From positions 2,164,501 to 2,228,500 of the forward strand of contig NZ_CP025611.1 of the NCBI RefSeq assembly GCF_002868735.1: DNA of 64,000 bases, in the 5' to 3' direction. The translations under genes and the position numbers were made by a program. Position 1 is the stretch's first letter. Every line of letters begins with the position of its first letter. Source of the DNA: Niveispirillum cyanobacteriorum. GTDB taxonomy: Bacteria; Pseudomonadota; Alphaproteobacteria; Azospirillales; Azospirillaceae. Shown here one piece after another: positions 1 through 8,981 of the stretch. Under the pieces are notes generated by a model that was not told the origin of the DNA, searched no databases, and saw nothing but the letters and a program-made list of their open reading frames with translations.

Positions 1-824
1 TCGGTCCCGGCACCGCCATTGATGTGGCGTCGGCCAGCAAATGGGTGGCGGGGCTTGTGATCATGGCGCTGGTGGGCCAGGGGCGGCTGCGGCTGGACAT
101 GACCTTGGCTGATGCCGGGCTGGTCAGCACTGGGCCAAAAGCCGGCATCACGCTGGCTCAGTTAATGAGCCATACCTCGGCCCTGCCGGACACCGGCCCC
201 TTCTGGCAGGATCGCCGCTATCCCACCCCGCAGGCGGCGGCGGCAAAGCTGACGGATATGGACCTGATCGGAGAACCTGGGCAGGTCTTCGCTTATGCCG
301 GGGTGTCGATGGAAGTGGCGGCGTTCATGGCCGAACAGGCGGGCGGGGCTGATTGGAACAGCCTGTTCCGCCGTCTGATTGCCGACCCGCTGGGCCTGTC
401 GCCCGCCTGTCGCTGGGGCGACCGCTGGGGGGTGGCCGGTGGGTTGATCGCCAGCCCAGACGATTTCGAGCGGATTCTGCTGCTGATTGCGCGGCAGGGC
501 GTGATGGCAGACGGGCAGCGCCTGTTGCCGGCAGACATCTTCCCGGTCATGGAGCATGACCAGATCGGGGACGCCCGGCGCAAGCAACAGCCAAACGCTG
601 CCGCAGCCATGCAGGGTTACGGCATTGGCATGTGGTGCGAACAGCGAGAGGCCGGCGGTGCCTGCCCCACGATCTCCAGCCCTGGCTATTTCGGTACCTG
701 GCCGCGTATCGACCGCAGCCGCGACCTCACCATTCTGCTGATGGTGAAATCGCGCCTGCGCACGGTCATTGATGACTGGCAAGCGATTATCCAGGCACTG
801 AGCAGCGCGGCAGCGCCCGGATAA
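1..824 (+). CDS. Serine hydrolase of the beta-lactamase class C family (5' truncated)
   Basis: The reading frame is already open at the window edge, so the start lies upstream. A Ser-x-x-Lys tetrad (SASK, bases 30-41) follows a typical aspartate-rich approach and would carry the nucleophile and general base of penicillin-binding-like hydrolases. About 55 residues later the segment around YAG stands where the family has Tyr-x-Asn or the YGG variant. Near the C-terminus the segment SSPGYFGTWPRIDR matches the SxGxFGTxxWxDR block seen in secreted serine hydrolases and esterases of this fold. Substrate cannot be told: ester, peptide or beta-lactam are all possible. Any signal peptide is outside the window. 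The next gene is convergent. Confidence 0.75.
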   Translation, partial: GPGTAIDVASASKWVAGLVIMALVGQGRLRLDMTLADAGLVSTGPKAGITLAQLMSHTSALPDTGPFWQDRRYPTPQAAAAKLTDMDLIGEPGQVFAYAGVSMEVAAFMAEQAGGADWNSLFRRLIADPLGLSPACRWGDRWGVAGGLIASPDDFERILLLIARQGVMADGQRLLPADIFPVMEHDQIGDARRKQQPNAAAAMQGYGIGMWCEQREAGGACPTISSPGYFGTWPRIDRSRDLTILLMVKSRLRTVIDDWQAIIQALSSAAAPG

Positions 825-833
825 TCGGGAGTG

Positions 834-995
834 TCAAAGCTGCCGACCGGTGCCATCTGTGCTGGCAAAGACACTGTGCAGGAACCACAGAATGAAGGTG
901 GCCAGCAGCATGAAGCCACCCCATTGACGACTGACGGTCATGACACCGCCCGCCGCAAGCAGGGCGGTGGCGTAGAAGAACAGAGACTTTTTCAT
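834..995 (-). CDS. Small two-helix membrane protein, unknown function
   Basis: A 53-residue frame starting MKKSLFFYATALL with two hydrophobic stretches (about residues 5-17 and 25-43) separated by a short loop containing RQWGG. A GGAAAG-like sequence sits about 9 bases before the ATG. The gene is convergent with the serine hydrolase, 10 bases from its stop. Longer frames on this strand extend upstream without better signals, so the ATG at 995 was chosen. No family recognised; a spurious call is possible because the gene is short. Confidence 0.45.
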   Translation of the reverse strand: MKKSLFFYATALLAAGGVMTVSRQWGGFMLLATFILWFLHSVFASTDGTGRQL

Positions 996-1072
996 GATTA
1001 AGGACTTTCCGGCATGAACGCAGGGGTGGGCATCGGCCACGCGTGCCCTGCGCATTCAAAGATCAGGATGGA

Positions 1073-1510
1073 TCAGACGGAAAGTTCGGTGGGCGGACCG
1101 GTCGGCATGCGGGCGGCATGGCCAGCGCGGGCCATGACAGGCCCCATGATAACCGGCGGCAGGGACGATCTGTCCAGGGCAACCGGGACCGGCATCCAGG
1201 GTGGGCTGGCCGCCACGATCTTGACCGGCGGTGGGTCATCCCCGCCAGACAGATCGGCACGGCGCTGCCCATCAGGCAAGGCGGCCAGCGCGGCCGGCGC
1301 CTCCGACAGGGTGGCGCGCAGACCGGGACCACTGGCCGTCAGTCCTTCGCGCGCCCGATCCCCCTCACCCCCGCCCAGCCCGGCCAGAACGCCGGCACAG
1401 GCAAGCAGCACCAGCAGAGTCAGCGCCTTTACCCGGTCAGACCATTGGCCGATGGCCCCGCGCGGGCGCGGGTCGGCAAGGTCAGAGTGCGGGTGGGCGG
1501 GATCGGTCAT
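1073..1510 (-). CDS. Hypothetical single-pass membrane protein
   Basis: A 145-residue protein with one clear hydrophobic helix near residues 30-45 (LTLLVLLACAGVLAGLGGG) after a polar N-terminus, then an Ala/Pro-rich extracytoplasmic tail. It follows the globin gene on the same strand. A TTG overlapping the globin stop (bases 1558-1556) would start the frame 16 codons earlier through translational coupling, but the ATG at 1510 gives the more natural N-terminus. Neither start has a strong ribosome binding site. Function unknown; placement suggests cotranscription with the globin. Confidence 0.45.
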   Translation of the reverse strand: MTDPAHPHSDLADPRPRGAIGQWSDRVKALTLLVLLACAGVLAGLGGGEGDRAREGLTASGPGLRATLSEAPAALAALPDGQRRADLSGGDDPPPVKIVAASPPWMPVPVALDRSSLPPVIMGPVMARAGHAARMPTGPPTELSV

Positions 1511-1554
1511 GACGTCAAGATGGGGGGTGGCGGGGCCGGACGCAAGGCCCGGCT

Positions 1555-1953
1555 TCAATCGTCGCGCGCCATGGCAATGCCCTGCTGCAACGCCTCACCC
1601 ATCCGGGCGGCCTTGTCACGCAGGAAGGCGGCGGCAGGCGGGGTGAACAGCCGGTCCGTGCTTTGTGCGAACAAGTCCAGCCAGCGCTGGAAATGCGTGG
1701 CATCCAGGCCGGGAATGCCCGCATGCACCTGCATGGGTCGGCCCCCATATCGCCCCGTGCCCATGGTCACCGACGACCAGAAATCATGTACCCGGTGCAG
1801 ATGGGCGGCCCATTCCTCATCCCCATCCCCCACCATGGTCTGGAACAGGGGCCCCAGCAGCGGGTCCAGGCGGGCAGCGGCATAGAATTCGATGAGCAGC
1901 ACTGTCAGGCTGTCATCATCGATGCGGGCATAGGGCGGGCGGGTGGTTATCAT
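1555..1953 (-). CDS. Group III truncated haemoglobin
   Basis: 132 residues, the usual size for 2/2 globins. Typical group III features are visible: Phe23-Tyr24 at the B9/B10 positions, the DPLLGPLF stretch, the W-x2-HL-x3-HDFW segment (48-59), and the proximal histidine His77 in the pattern H-x-x-I/L followed by HFQRWLDLF. Group III globins bind haem and O2 or NO in the cytoplasm and are usually linked to microaerobic or nitrosative metabolism; the exact role here is not shown by the sequence. It faces the pip gene divergently, with about 107 bases between the starts. Confidence 0.85.
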   Translation of the reverse strand: MITTRPPYARIDDDSLTVLLIEFYAAARLDPLLGPLFQTMVGDGDEEWAAHLHRVHDFWSSVTMGTGRYGGRPMQVHAGIPGLDATHFQRWLDLFAQSTDRLFTPPAAAFLRDKAARMGEALQQGIAMARDD

Positions 1954-2060
1954 GACACGATCCTAACCCGCCGCGATTTCCCCCAGCTTTGTCCGCGCGG
2001 ACGGTTTGCGTTGCGCGTTGCGCTTGCCTACAATCAGCGGAACAACAAACGGATGCATCC

Positions 2061-3011
2061 ATGCCCCGCGGCGATCTGTTCTCCCCGCTCGACCCTTTCC
2101 AGACCGGCCGGTTGCAGGTCGACGATGTTCATAACCTTTACTGGGAACAGAGCGGCAATCCCGATGGCGTGCCCGTGCTGTTCCTGCATGGCGGGCCGGG
2201 GGCCGGTGCCTCGCCCACCCATCGCCGGTTTTTCGATCCCACCTTCTACCGCATCATCATCCTGGACCAGCGCGGGGCCGGTCGTTCCACACCGCTGGGC
2301 GACCTGCGCAATAATGATATCCCACATCTGGTGGGGGATCTGGAGGCGCTGCGCGCGCATCTGGGCATCGACCGCTGGATGGTGTTCGGCGGTTCATGGG
2401 GTTCCACCCTGTCCATCGCCTATGCGGAGGCGTATCCCGACCGGGTGATCGGCCTGGTGCTGCGCGGCATCTTCCTGATGCGCCGGTCGGAGATCGACTG
2501 GTTCCTTTACGGGATGAAACAGATATTCCCGGAGGCGTGGAACCATTTCAACGCCTATATCCCCGTGGCCGAACGCAATGATCTGCTGGAAGCCTACTGG
2601 AAGCGACTGACCCACCCCGACCCGGCCATCCATCTGCCCGCCGCGCGGGTGTGGAGCATGTATGAAGGGTCCTGCTCGACCCTGATGCCCAGCCCGGAAC
2701 TGGTTTCCGCCTCGGGTGAGGATAACCACGCCCTGGGGCTGGCGCGGATTGAGGCGCATTACTTCCGCAACAATATGCTGGACCCGGAAGACAAACTGCT
2801 GCGCGATATCCGGGCCATTCGGCATATCCCGGCCGTCATCGTGCAGGGCCGCTACGACATTGTCTGCCCCATCCGCACGGCCGACGAATTGCACCGAGCG
2901 TGGCCGGAAGCCGATTATATCATCGTGCCGGATGCCGGCCACAGCGCCATGGAACCCGGCGTCCGCATGGCCCTGGTGCAGGCGACAGAGCGCTTCAAGA
3001 CCCTGCGGTAG
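2061..3011 (+). CDS. pip: Proline iminopeptidase
   Basis: An alpha/beta hydrolase of 316 residues, normal for S33 proline iminopeptidases, which remove N-terminal proline from peptides. Visible elements: the oxyanion-hole HGGPGAG, the DQRGAGRS block, the nucleophile elbow GGSWGS with Ser112, the acid Asp266 in GRYDIVCP and the base His294 in DAGHSAMEP. These are the S33 signatures. The frame is open further upstream, but the ATG at 2061 begins MPRGDLFSPLDPF, close to the family N-terminus. Convergent with the DUF1003 gene, 23 bases apart. Confidence 0.93.
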   Translation: MPRGDLFSPLDPFQTGRLQVDDVHNLYWEQSGNPDGVPVLFLHGGPGAGASPTHRRFFDPTFYRIIILDQRGAGRSTPLGDLRNNDIPHLVGDLEALRAHLGIDRWMVFGGSWGSTLSIAYAEAYPDRVIGLVLRGIFLMRRSEIDWFLYGMKQIFPEAWNHFNAYIPVAERNDLLEAYWKRLTHPDPAIHLPAARVWSMYEGSCSTLMPSPELVSASGEDNHALGLARIEAHYFRNNMLDPEDKLLRDIRAIRHIPAVIVQGRYDIVCPIRTADELHRAWPEADYIIVPDAGHSAMEPGVRMALVQATERFKTLR

Positions 3012-3034
3012 GATGGAAGGCCGGTCCGCTCCAG

Positions 3035-3580
3035 CTAGGTTTTGAGCGCTTCCACCGCCGCCCGCAGCAGGGTAATTTCCTCCTGCTGTCGGCGCAGTAG
3101 GGCTTCGAGCTCATCTGTGCGCAGCCGGTCCAGTTTTTCATGCAGGGCCATGATTTCAAGTTCGGCCTTCAGGTTGACCTCGTAGTCCATGTTGGCCTGG
3201 GCCCGGTCTTTGGCAGCCTGCCGGTTCTGCGACATCATGATGATGGGGGCCTGTACCGCCGCCAGGGTGGACAGCATCAGGTTCAACAGGATGAACGGGT
3301 ACGGGTCCCAGGCGAAACCCCAGAAGGCGGCATTCAGCCCCATCCACACCGCCATGACCAGGGCGAAGGCGATCACGAAACTCCACGAGCCGCCCACCGT
3401 CGCCACCTTGTCGGCCAGACGGTCGCCAAAGGTCATGCTGGCTTCAAACTCGGAATGGCTGTTGCGGGAAATGGCGCGGCGATGGGCAATGCGGGACAGG
3501 ACCCGGCGTTCCCGCTCGCTCAACACCGTTTCCCCCTGGGTCAGAAGCTGTTCGGCCAGCAGGCGGATTTCGTCGTTCAT
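3035..3580 (-). CDS. DUF1003 family membrane protein
   Basis: 181 residues. The core from about residue 50 has the DUF1003 pattern: GDRLADKVATVGGSWSF, two hydrophobic helices, DPYPFILLNLMLSTLAAVQAP and the strongly conserved MMSQNRQAAKDR. The C-terminal 40 residues are charged and likely coiled coil. The ATG overlaps the addB stop as ATGA, so it is the last gene of the tsaE-amgK-murU-addB operon and probably translationally coupled. Function of the family is unknown. In many alphaproteobacteria addA follows addB at this place. Confidence 0.88.
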   Translation of the reverse strand: MNDEIRLLAEQLLTQGETVLSERERRVLSRIAHRRAISRNSHSEFEASMTFGDRLADKVATVGGSWSFVIAFALVMAVWMGLNAAFWGFAWDPYPFILLNLMLSTLAAVQAPIIMMSQNRQAAKDRAQANMDYEVNLKAELEIMALHEKLDRLRTDELEALLRRQQEEITLLRAAVEALKT

Positions 3581-6500
3581 CCCTCTGCGTCTCCCCCGCC
3601 GCCGGCGGACCACTCCTTGATCCGGGCCAAGTGGGCGTAATCGGTATATTTGGGGGCCCAGGCAGGGCGCGGCTGGCTGTGATAGGGCATGTCGGGATCA
3701 TCGAACTGATGGATCAGGTCCAACAGGCCTTCGCGCGCTTCCACCGCCAGGGCCGCCGGGTCCTCCTTCAACATCTGGATGGTGCCTGCGGGATCGCCCC
3801 CCGACAGGCGCCAATATTCCAGCCCTTCCACAGGGGCCGGCTTCACATGCTCAAACCCGCCGCCGCTGGCGATCAGCGCCTCAAGCGGCAATTGCGGGGC
3901 CTTGCCAAGCCGCACCTCCTTGCCCGTGGGCGGGGTACCAGTCTTGTAATCAATGAGGACCAAGCCGCCAGTGGGCGTGCGGTCGATGCGATCGGCCTTG
4001 GCTGTCAGGATGAAGTCGCCGCCAGGACCGGGCAGGGTGATGCGGCCCGTGACCTCTGTGGCCAGCGGCTTGATGGTACGTCGCCGCTCCGTCTCCTGCG
4101 CGACGAACCATTCCGCGACCCGCTCAAAACGTGGCCACCAGAAGGCGGCGACACCCGGCTGGTCCAGCAGGTCGCCAAAGGCCCCGCGCCCGATAGCGAT
4201 CAGTTCGCCCAGCGGGTCCGGCGGCAACATGTCGGGATAGTGGCTGACGAACAGATCCAGTGCCCTGTGGATGATCTCCCCCCGCTCCGCCGCCCCCGGA
4301 TCGGCATCAATGGGGTCCAGGGCGGACAGGTCCAGCACCTTGGCCGCATAGATAGCATAGGGGTCGCGCATCCAGGTTTCGATCTGGGTGACCGACAGCT
4401 TGCGGGGGCGGGCCGACAGGGGTGGCTTCGGGGCGGGAGCAAGGCAGGGGCGCACCTGTGCCGGGCGGTCCAGCGCCTGCCACAGGCCGCGCCAGTAATC
4501 GCCATCCGCCTCAATCCGCCCGCGCAGACCCGCCTTGTCCAGCACGGTATCCAGCCGCAACAGCCAGCGTGACGGCACCGTTGGCGTGCCCTCCACCCGT
4601 TCCGACCGCGTCAGGTACAAGGTCTTCGCCCCGCACGAGGTGGCGAAATCGTGGGCTGCCTGTCCCACCATACGCTCTGGCGCGGGCAGGCCGAAATCCC
4701 GGCGCATGGGGCGCGACATCCAGGGGTCGGGCGGCGGGGCGGGGGGCCATGTCCCCTCATTAAGCCCGGCCAGGACCATCACGTCAAACTGCTGCAACCG
4801 AGCCTCCATCAGGCCCAGCACATGCAGGCGCGGATGCAGACCGAAGGCGGAGCGCACGGCCTTGCCGGCGATCAGCACCTCCATCAAACCCGCATAATCC
4901 TTGCCGCCCAGCGGCGGGTAACCGTCCGCCGCCTCACGCAGTTCATCAATAAACTGGGCGGCGGCCTCTCCATCCTTGTCGCGCCAAAGACGGTCGGACC
5001 CGGCCTCCCCCTCCAGTGCCGCCAGCGCCTCGGCGGCACCGATATGCAGGCGCAGCCAGTCGGACAGGGGGCGCTCCTCGCCATCGGCCACCGCCGCCGC
5101 AAGGCTGCCCATGGCAGCATCCAGCCGGTCCACCATAGTCAGCAGGTCGTCGCGGATGCTGGGGTTGGTGATGCGGCGACGCTTTTCGGCGGCGTCCGAT
5201 GCCATGAAGCGGATGGCGTGGCGCAACCCTTCCAAACCGGCGGGTGGGCGGGGGCCGCGCAGGATGGCGGTTTCCAGCAACCGCGCCTGCCGCCGCAACT
5301 GCCCTGCCGGCCAGCCGGCCCCGGCCATCGGGTGTTTCAGCAGCGACAGTAACGGGATCGGTGCCCCCTGTACCGCCGTATCCATGATCAGACGCAGATA
5401 GGACCCGACCGGTGTCTGGGCCAGGGGGCGGCCTGCGCTGTCATCCACACGGATGTCCCAGCGGCGCAGTTCGGTGGCAACGCGGCGGGCCAGATTGCGG
5501 TCAGGCGTGACCAGGGCCGCCGTCTGTCCCGGCATTTCCAGCGCCTGACGCAGGATCAGGGCGATGATGCCGGCCTCTTCCTGTGGTGTTGCGGCATCGA
5601 TGCGGGTCAGGCCGGAAAGGGCGCTGGGGTCTAGGTCGCCCAGATCACGCCAAGCCTCCGTGGTGCCGGCGGGGCGCAGCGCCTCTGCAATCAGGGCCGT
5701 GCGGGCCGGCGGGCAGGACGGGGCGACACCGGCGGCAAGGGTCCAGTCCGGCACCTGATCGCGCGTCACGCCGATGCGGTCGATCAGTTGCTTCAGGCCG
5801 AATTGCGGGTGGGCATCGTCCAGCGCTTCCCACGTTGCATCATCACAATCCCGGTCTAACCCCGGCAGCACTACCGATCCGGTGGGCAGGCGTGCAATGG
5901 TGGCCAACAATTCGGATGTCGCGGGGATTGAGCCGGTGGAGCCGGCGGCAATGATCGGATGGGCGGGCGGTGCCGCGCGCAGCGCCGCCGCATAGGCCAG
6001 CAGGCGGTTATTGCGTTCCTGTGCCGGGTCCACGGCCCCTTCGGCAGCCAGGATCGCCGGCCATTGGTCAACGATGATCGACAGGAAGGACAGGGTCACC
6101 TGCCAATGTTCGGCATAATCATCGGGAACCAGGGCATGCAGCCGGTCGAACCCCACCATTTCCGTCTGCGTCTGGTCCAGCAGTTTGGCTAGTTCACGCG
6201 CCAGCCGCGCCGCCTGTGCGCGGGTCTTGGCAAACCGGTCGCCGGCGGCGGCGATGGCGCGGGCCAGCAGCAATTGCCGGCGCAAGGGTGCGATGGCGGG
6301 GGGCAGGTCCAGGCCGCCGGCCTTGCCCGTCACCCCATCCATCATCAGCGATACTTCGTCCCCATCGACATCGCCCAGCGGCGCCATCCGGGGCAGCAGG
6401 ATGGGTCGCCCGCCTGACAGGCGCAAAAACGCCTCCCGCAGCGATCGGACGGCGCGGGCCGTGGGCAGAAGCACGGTGAACCGGTTCAGCGCCAGCGCAT

Positions 6501-6600
6501 CCCCGCCCGCCTGTTCCCAAAGGCCCGCCGCCAGCGCATCGACAAAGGGCAGGTTGGGCGCCAGGGTGAAGACGCTGGCGGGCGGCGGGGTAGGGGCCAT
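3577..6600 (-). CDS. addB: Double-strand break repair protein AddB
   Basis: 1007 residues, the length of alphaproteobacterial AddB. The N-terminus begins an inactive helicase-like domain (VFTLAPNLPFVDALAAGL), and the C-terminus holds a PD-(D/E)xK nuclease with the LIDYKTG motif (Asp884, Lys886). With AddA the protein forms a helicase-nuclease that processes DNA ends for RecA, the counterpart of RecBCD. Starts within TGATG overlapping the murU stop and ends in an ATGA overlap with the DUF1003 gene. addA is not found in the window. Confidence 0.93.
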   Translation of the reverse strand: MAPTPPPASVFTLAPNLPFVDALAAGLWEQAGGDALALNRFTVLLPTARAVRSLREAFLRLSGGRPILLPRMAPLGDVDGDEVSLMMDGVTGKAGGLDLPPAIAPLRRQLLLARAIAAAGDRFAKTRAQAARLARELAKLLDQTQTEMVGFDRLHALVPDDYAEHWQVTLSFLSIIVDQWPAILAAEGAVDPAQERNNRLLAYAAALRAAPPAHPIIAAGSTGSIPATSELLATIARLPTGSVVLPGLDRDCDDATWEALDDAHPQFGLKQLIDRIGVTRDQVPDWTLAAGVAPSCPPARTALIAEALRPAGTTEAWRDLGDLDPSALSGLTRIDAATPQEEAGIIALILRQALEMPGQTAALVTPDRNLARRVATELRRWDIRVDDSAGRPLAQTPVGSYLRLIMDTAVQGAPIPLLSLLKHPMAGAGWPAGQLRRQARLLETAILRGPRPPAGLEGLRHAIRFMASDAAEKRRRITNPSIRDDLLTMVDRLDAAMGSLAAAVADGEERPLSDWLRLHIGAAEALAALEGEAGSDRLWRDKDGEAAAQFIDELREAADGYPPLGGKDYAGLMEVLIAGKAVRSAFGLHPRLHVLGLMEARLQQFDVMVLAGLNEGTWPPAPPPDPWMSRPMRRDFGLPAPERMVGQAAHDFATSCGAKTLYLTRSERVEGTPTVPSRWLLRLDTVLDKAGLRGRIEADGDYWRGLWQALDRPAQVRPCLAPAPKPPLSARPRKLSVTQIETWMRDPYAIYAAKVLDLSALDPIDADPGAAERGEIIHRALDLFVSHYPDMLPPDPLGELIAIGRGAFGDLLDQPGVAAFWWPRFERVAEWFVAQETERRRTIKPLATEVTGRITLPGPGGDFILTAKADRIDRTPTGGLVLIDYKTGTPPTGKEVRLGKAPQLPLEALIASGGGFEHVKPAPVEGLEYWRLSGGDPAGTIQMLKEDPAALAVEAREGLLDLIHQFDDPDMPYHSQPRPAWAPKYTDYAHLARIKEWSAGGGGDAEG

Positions 6601-7340
6601 CAGGGCACGACCTCGCGGCTGGCCGGGGCCTGAAGATGGCTGTCGACCAGCGGCACCGCATTGGGTGTGCCGACATGGTACCAGTTGCCCTCATGCCGGA
6701 CACCGAACAGGCGTCCCGCTGCCTCTGCCCGCTGCCACAGCAGCAGGTTTGAAAAGGCACCGTCGGGCGAGCCAGCAAACTGTGCTGCCGTCATGATCGA
6801 CACGCCGGCCATCACGAACGGCGATACTTCCAGGTCCGGGCGCTGCGACAGGCGGCCATCGGGGTCCATCAGGTAATCGCCGCGTCCGTCATAACCGATG
6901 GCGCTGGGCGTCGGTGTGACCAGCAGCAGGCTGTCCATCAGCTCCGGGTTCCAGGCAGCGGCCAGCCGCTTCAGCGCCGGCACCGGCCCGTCCAGCCAGA
7001 CGATATCGGCATTGACCACAAAGAACGGATCGTCGCCCAGCAGCGGCAAGGCATGCTTCACGCCACCGCCCGTTTCCAGCTGCGTCTCTTCGCGCGACAG
7101 GGTCAGTTTCAGGTTGCGGCGGGGGTTCGCCTCAAGGTGCGCAGCGATCTTATCGGCAAGCCAATGGGCGTTCACCACCGCCTCTTCCACGCCGACGGCT
7201 TCCAGCCGGTCCAGGGCGTGGTCCAGCATGGTACGGCCACCGACGGTCACCAGCGGCTTGGGCGTTTCCAAGGTGATCGGGCGCATGCGCAGGCCCAGAC
7301 CGGCCGCCAGCACCATCGCCCGCTTGGGCATGAAAGACAT
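6600..7340 (-). CDS. murU: N-acetylmuramate 1-phosphate uridylyltransferase (MurU-like)
   Basis: 246 residues with the nucleotidyltransferase signature VLAAGLGLRMRP followed by TPKPLVTVGGR, and the substrate/metal region FFVVNADIVW. With AmgK, MurU converts recycled N-acetylmuramic acid to UDP-MurNAc, a bypass of de novo synthesis that lowers fosfomycin sensitivity in organisms that have it (established for Pseudomonas putida and others). The ATG at 7340 has a GGAGTGAG sequence about 8 bases upstream; a second in-frame ATG lies three codons on. It lies 20 bases after amgK, which supports the paired assignment over a generic sugar nucleotidyltransferase. Confidence 0.87.
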   Translation of the reverse strand: MSFMPKRAMVLAAGLGLRMRPITLETPKPLVTVGGRTMLDHALDRLEAVGVEEAVVNAHWLADKIAAHLEANPRRNLKLTLSREETQLETGGGVKHALPLLGDDPFFVVNADIVWLDGPVPALKRLAAAWNPELMDSLLLVTPTPSAIGYDGRGDYLMDPDGRLSQRPDLEVSPFVMAGVSIMTAAQFAGSPDGAFSNLLLWQRAEAAGRLFGVRHEGNWYHVGTPNAVPLVDSHLQAPASREVVP

Positions 7341-7359
7341 CGAACTCACTCCAATTCTA

Positions 7360-8370
7360 TCAACGTCCCAGAATATGCGGTACGGCACCGTCAGGGGGCA
7401 AATGTTGATCCGTGAAACTTTGTAATGGCGACAAGAGCGGGTGCGCGATGGCCGTCCGGAACTGTCTCCAGACGCGGGACAGGAAGGCCAGTTGCTTGGC
7501 CTTACCCCCGCCCGCCGCCAGCTGCGCCACGCGGCCCAGGATGCGGGCGTGGCGCATGGCCCCCATCACGGCGTAACTGGCCAGGAAAGCATCGCGCGAC
7601 AGGCTGGGCATGGACACCAGATAGCGGTCGATCATCGCCGCCTGGATATCGTCCGGCACATCGCGCCGCGCATCCTGCAACAGCGACAACAGATCATAAC
7701 TGACCGGCCCGATACCCCCATCCTGCACATCCAGCAGGCCACAGGCCCGCACGCCCCGACGGTCCAGCAGCATCAGGTTGCCGGGGTGATAATCGCGCAG
7801 CAGCAGACTGTCCGGCACGATGCCCAGCACATGGGTGAGCACCCTCACCCAGGCCTCATCTAACGCCCGCCGTCCGGCCGGGGTCAGTGGATTGCCTGCC
7901 GCATCCAGATAGGCATCGCCAAACAGCGCCACCTGTTTGGTGAACAGGGTCAGGTCATAGCGCTGCACATCCGGGGCGGTGCCGGGATCAAAGCGTTGAT
8001 GCAGATGCGACAGGACGTCGGTCGCGACACCGTAAAGCGGCCAGGGATCGTCCCCGCGTTCCAGGAGGGCAGCGAAACTGTCATCCCCGAAATCTTCCAG
8101 CAGCAGCAGGCCCTGGCCCTGATCCTCCGCAAAGATCACGGGCGCTGACAGCTCCACATCGCGCAGCAGGCCGCAAAGCCGCACAAAGGGTGCCACCTGC
8201 CCCACCCCATCACCCGCCGCATCCATCAGGATGGTCTTGGCCCCGTCGGCTTGTATCAGCCGTTCATAGCGGCGGGTGGACCAGTCGGCCCCCATGGCGA
8301 CCCGTACCGCGTCGCCCCAGCCGGCCGTGGCCAGGAAGCCGATAATCACGTCCTCACGCATCACACTCAT
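7360..8370 (-). CDS. amgK: Anomeric N-acetylmuramate/N-acetylglucosamine kinase (AmgK-like)
   Basis: 336 residues of the aminoglycoside phosphotransferase fold. The catalytic loop is LLRDYHPGNLML with Asp193, and the metal-binding segment is GLLDVQDGGIGP (Asp214), followed by the typical YDLLSLLQDAR. This pattern is that of the AmgK subgroup that phosphorylates MurNAc and GlcNAc at C1. The start overlaps the tsaE stop (ATGA) and murU follows directly, giving the usual tsaE-amgK-murU order of alphaproteobacteria. Confidence 0.87.
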   Translation of the reverse strand: MSVMREDVIIGFLATAGWGDAVRVAMGADWSTRRYERLIQADGAKTILMDAAGDGVGQVAPFVRLCGLLRDVELSAPVIFAEDQGQGLLLLEDFGDDSFAALLERGDDPWPLYGVATDVLSHLHQRFDPGTAPDVQRYDLTLFTKQVALFGDAYLDAAGNPLTPAGRRALDEAWVRVLTHVLGIVPDSLLLRDYHPGNLMLLDRRGVRACGLLDVQDGGIGPVSYDLLSLLQDARRDVPDDIQAAMIDRYLVSMPSLSRDAFLASYAVMGAMRHARILGRVAQLAAGGGKAKQLAFLSRVWRQFRTAIAHPLLSPLQSFTDQHLPPDGAVPHILGR

Positions 8371-8819
8371 ATCCCCGCCACGCGTTCTTCCCAGGCACCA
8401 TGGCCCGTAATGACCACCTGCCGCGCCGTCGGCCCGTCCAGCGTCAGTTGCACATCCAGCCGGTCACGCGGCAGCAGCGGCCCCAGTCGTTCCGGCCACT
8501 CGACAAGGGCGCAGGCGTCGCGCGCCTCCTCCCACCCCAGTTCCACCACCTCCCCCGGATCGGTCAGGCGGTACAGGTCGAAATGCCAGATGGCGGGCGT
8601 CAGATGCTCATAGGTCTGGACCAGGGTGAAGGTCGGGCTTGGCACCTCCTCCGCCTCATCGCCAGCGAGATGGCGGATCAGGAACCGGGCGAGCGCCGTC
8701 TTACCGGCACCCAGGTCACCGCGCAAGGTCACCACATCGCCGGCCCGCAGATGCGGGGCCAGACGTGCCGCCAGCGCCTTGGTCGCGGCCTCATCGGCAA
8801 GGGAAAGGGTCAGGGTCAT
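8367..8819 (-). CDS. tsaE: tRNA threonylcarbamoyladenosine biosynthesis ATPase TsaE
   Basis: 150 residues with Walker A GDLGAGKT (34-41), then PSPTFTLVQTYE and HFDLYRL, all TsaE signatures, and the ending LVEWPERLG block. TsaE supports TsaB-TsaD in making t6A37 of ANN-decoding tRNAs. The ATG at 8819 is preceded by GGAAAG at a good distance, and the frame upstream of it is antisense to the ferredoxin reductase gene. First gene of the operon that continues to DUF1003. Confidence 0.93.
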   Translation of the reverse strand: MTLTLSLADEAATKALAARLAPHLRAGDVVTLRGDLGAGKTALARFLIRHLAGDEAEEVPSPTFTLVQTYEHLTPAIWHFDLYRLTDPGEVVELGWEEARDACALVEWPERLGPLLPRDRLDVQLTLDGPTARQVVITGHGAWEERVAGI

Positions 8820-8981
8820 TCGAAGTGGCTTTCCAGGATCATGCCCCCAGACTCCGACAAAAGACCCCCGCACCGCAAGGGGCGACGCAATCCCGCATCC
8901 GCGCATCCGCACTTGCCATCGCGCGTGAAACGCGGCACCAAACCCGCCTGTTGTGATGTCCGCCCGATGGGGAGCGTTTGC

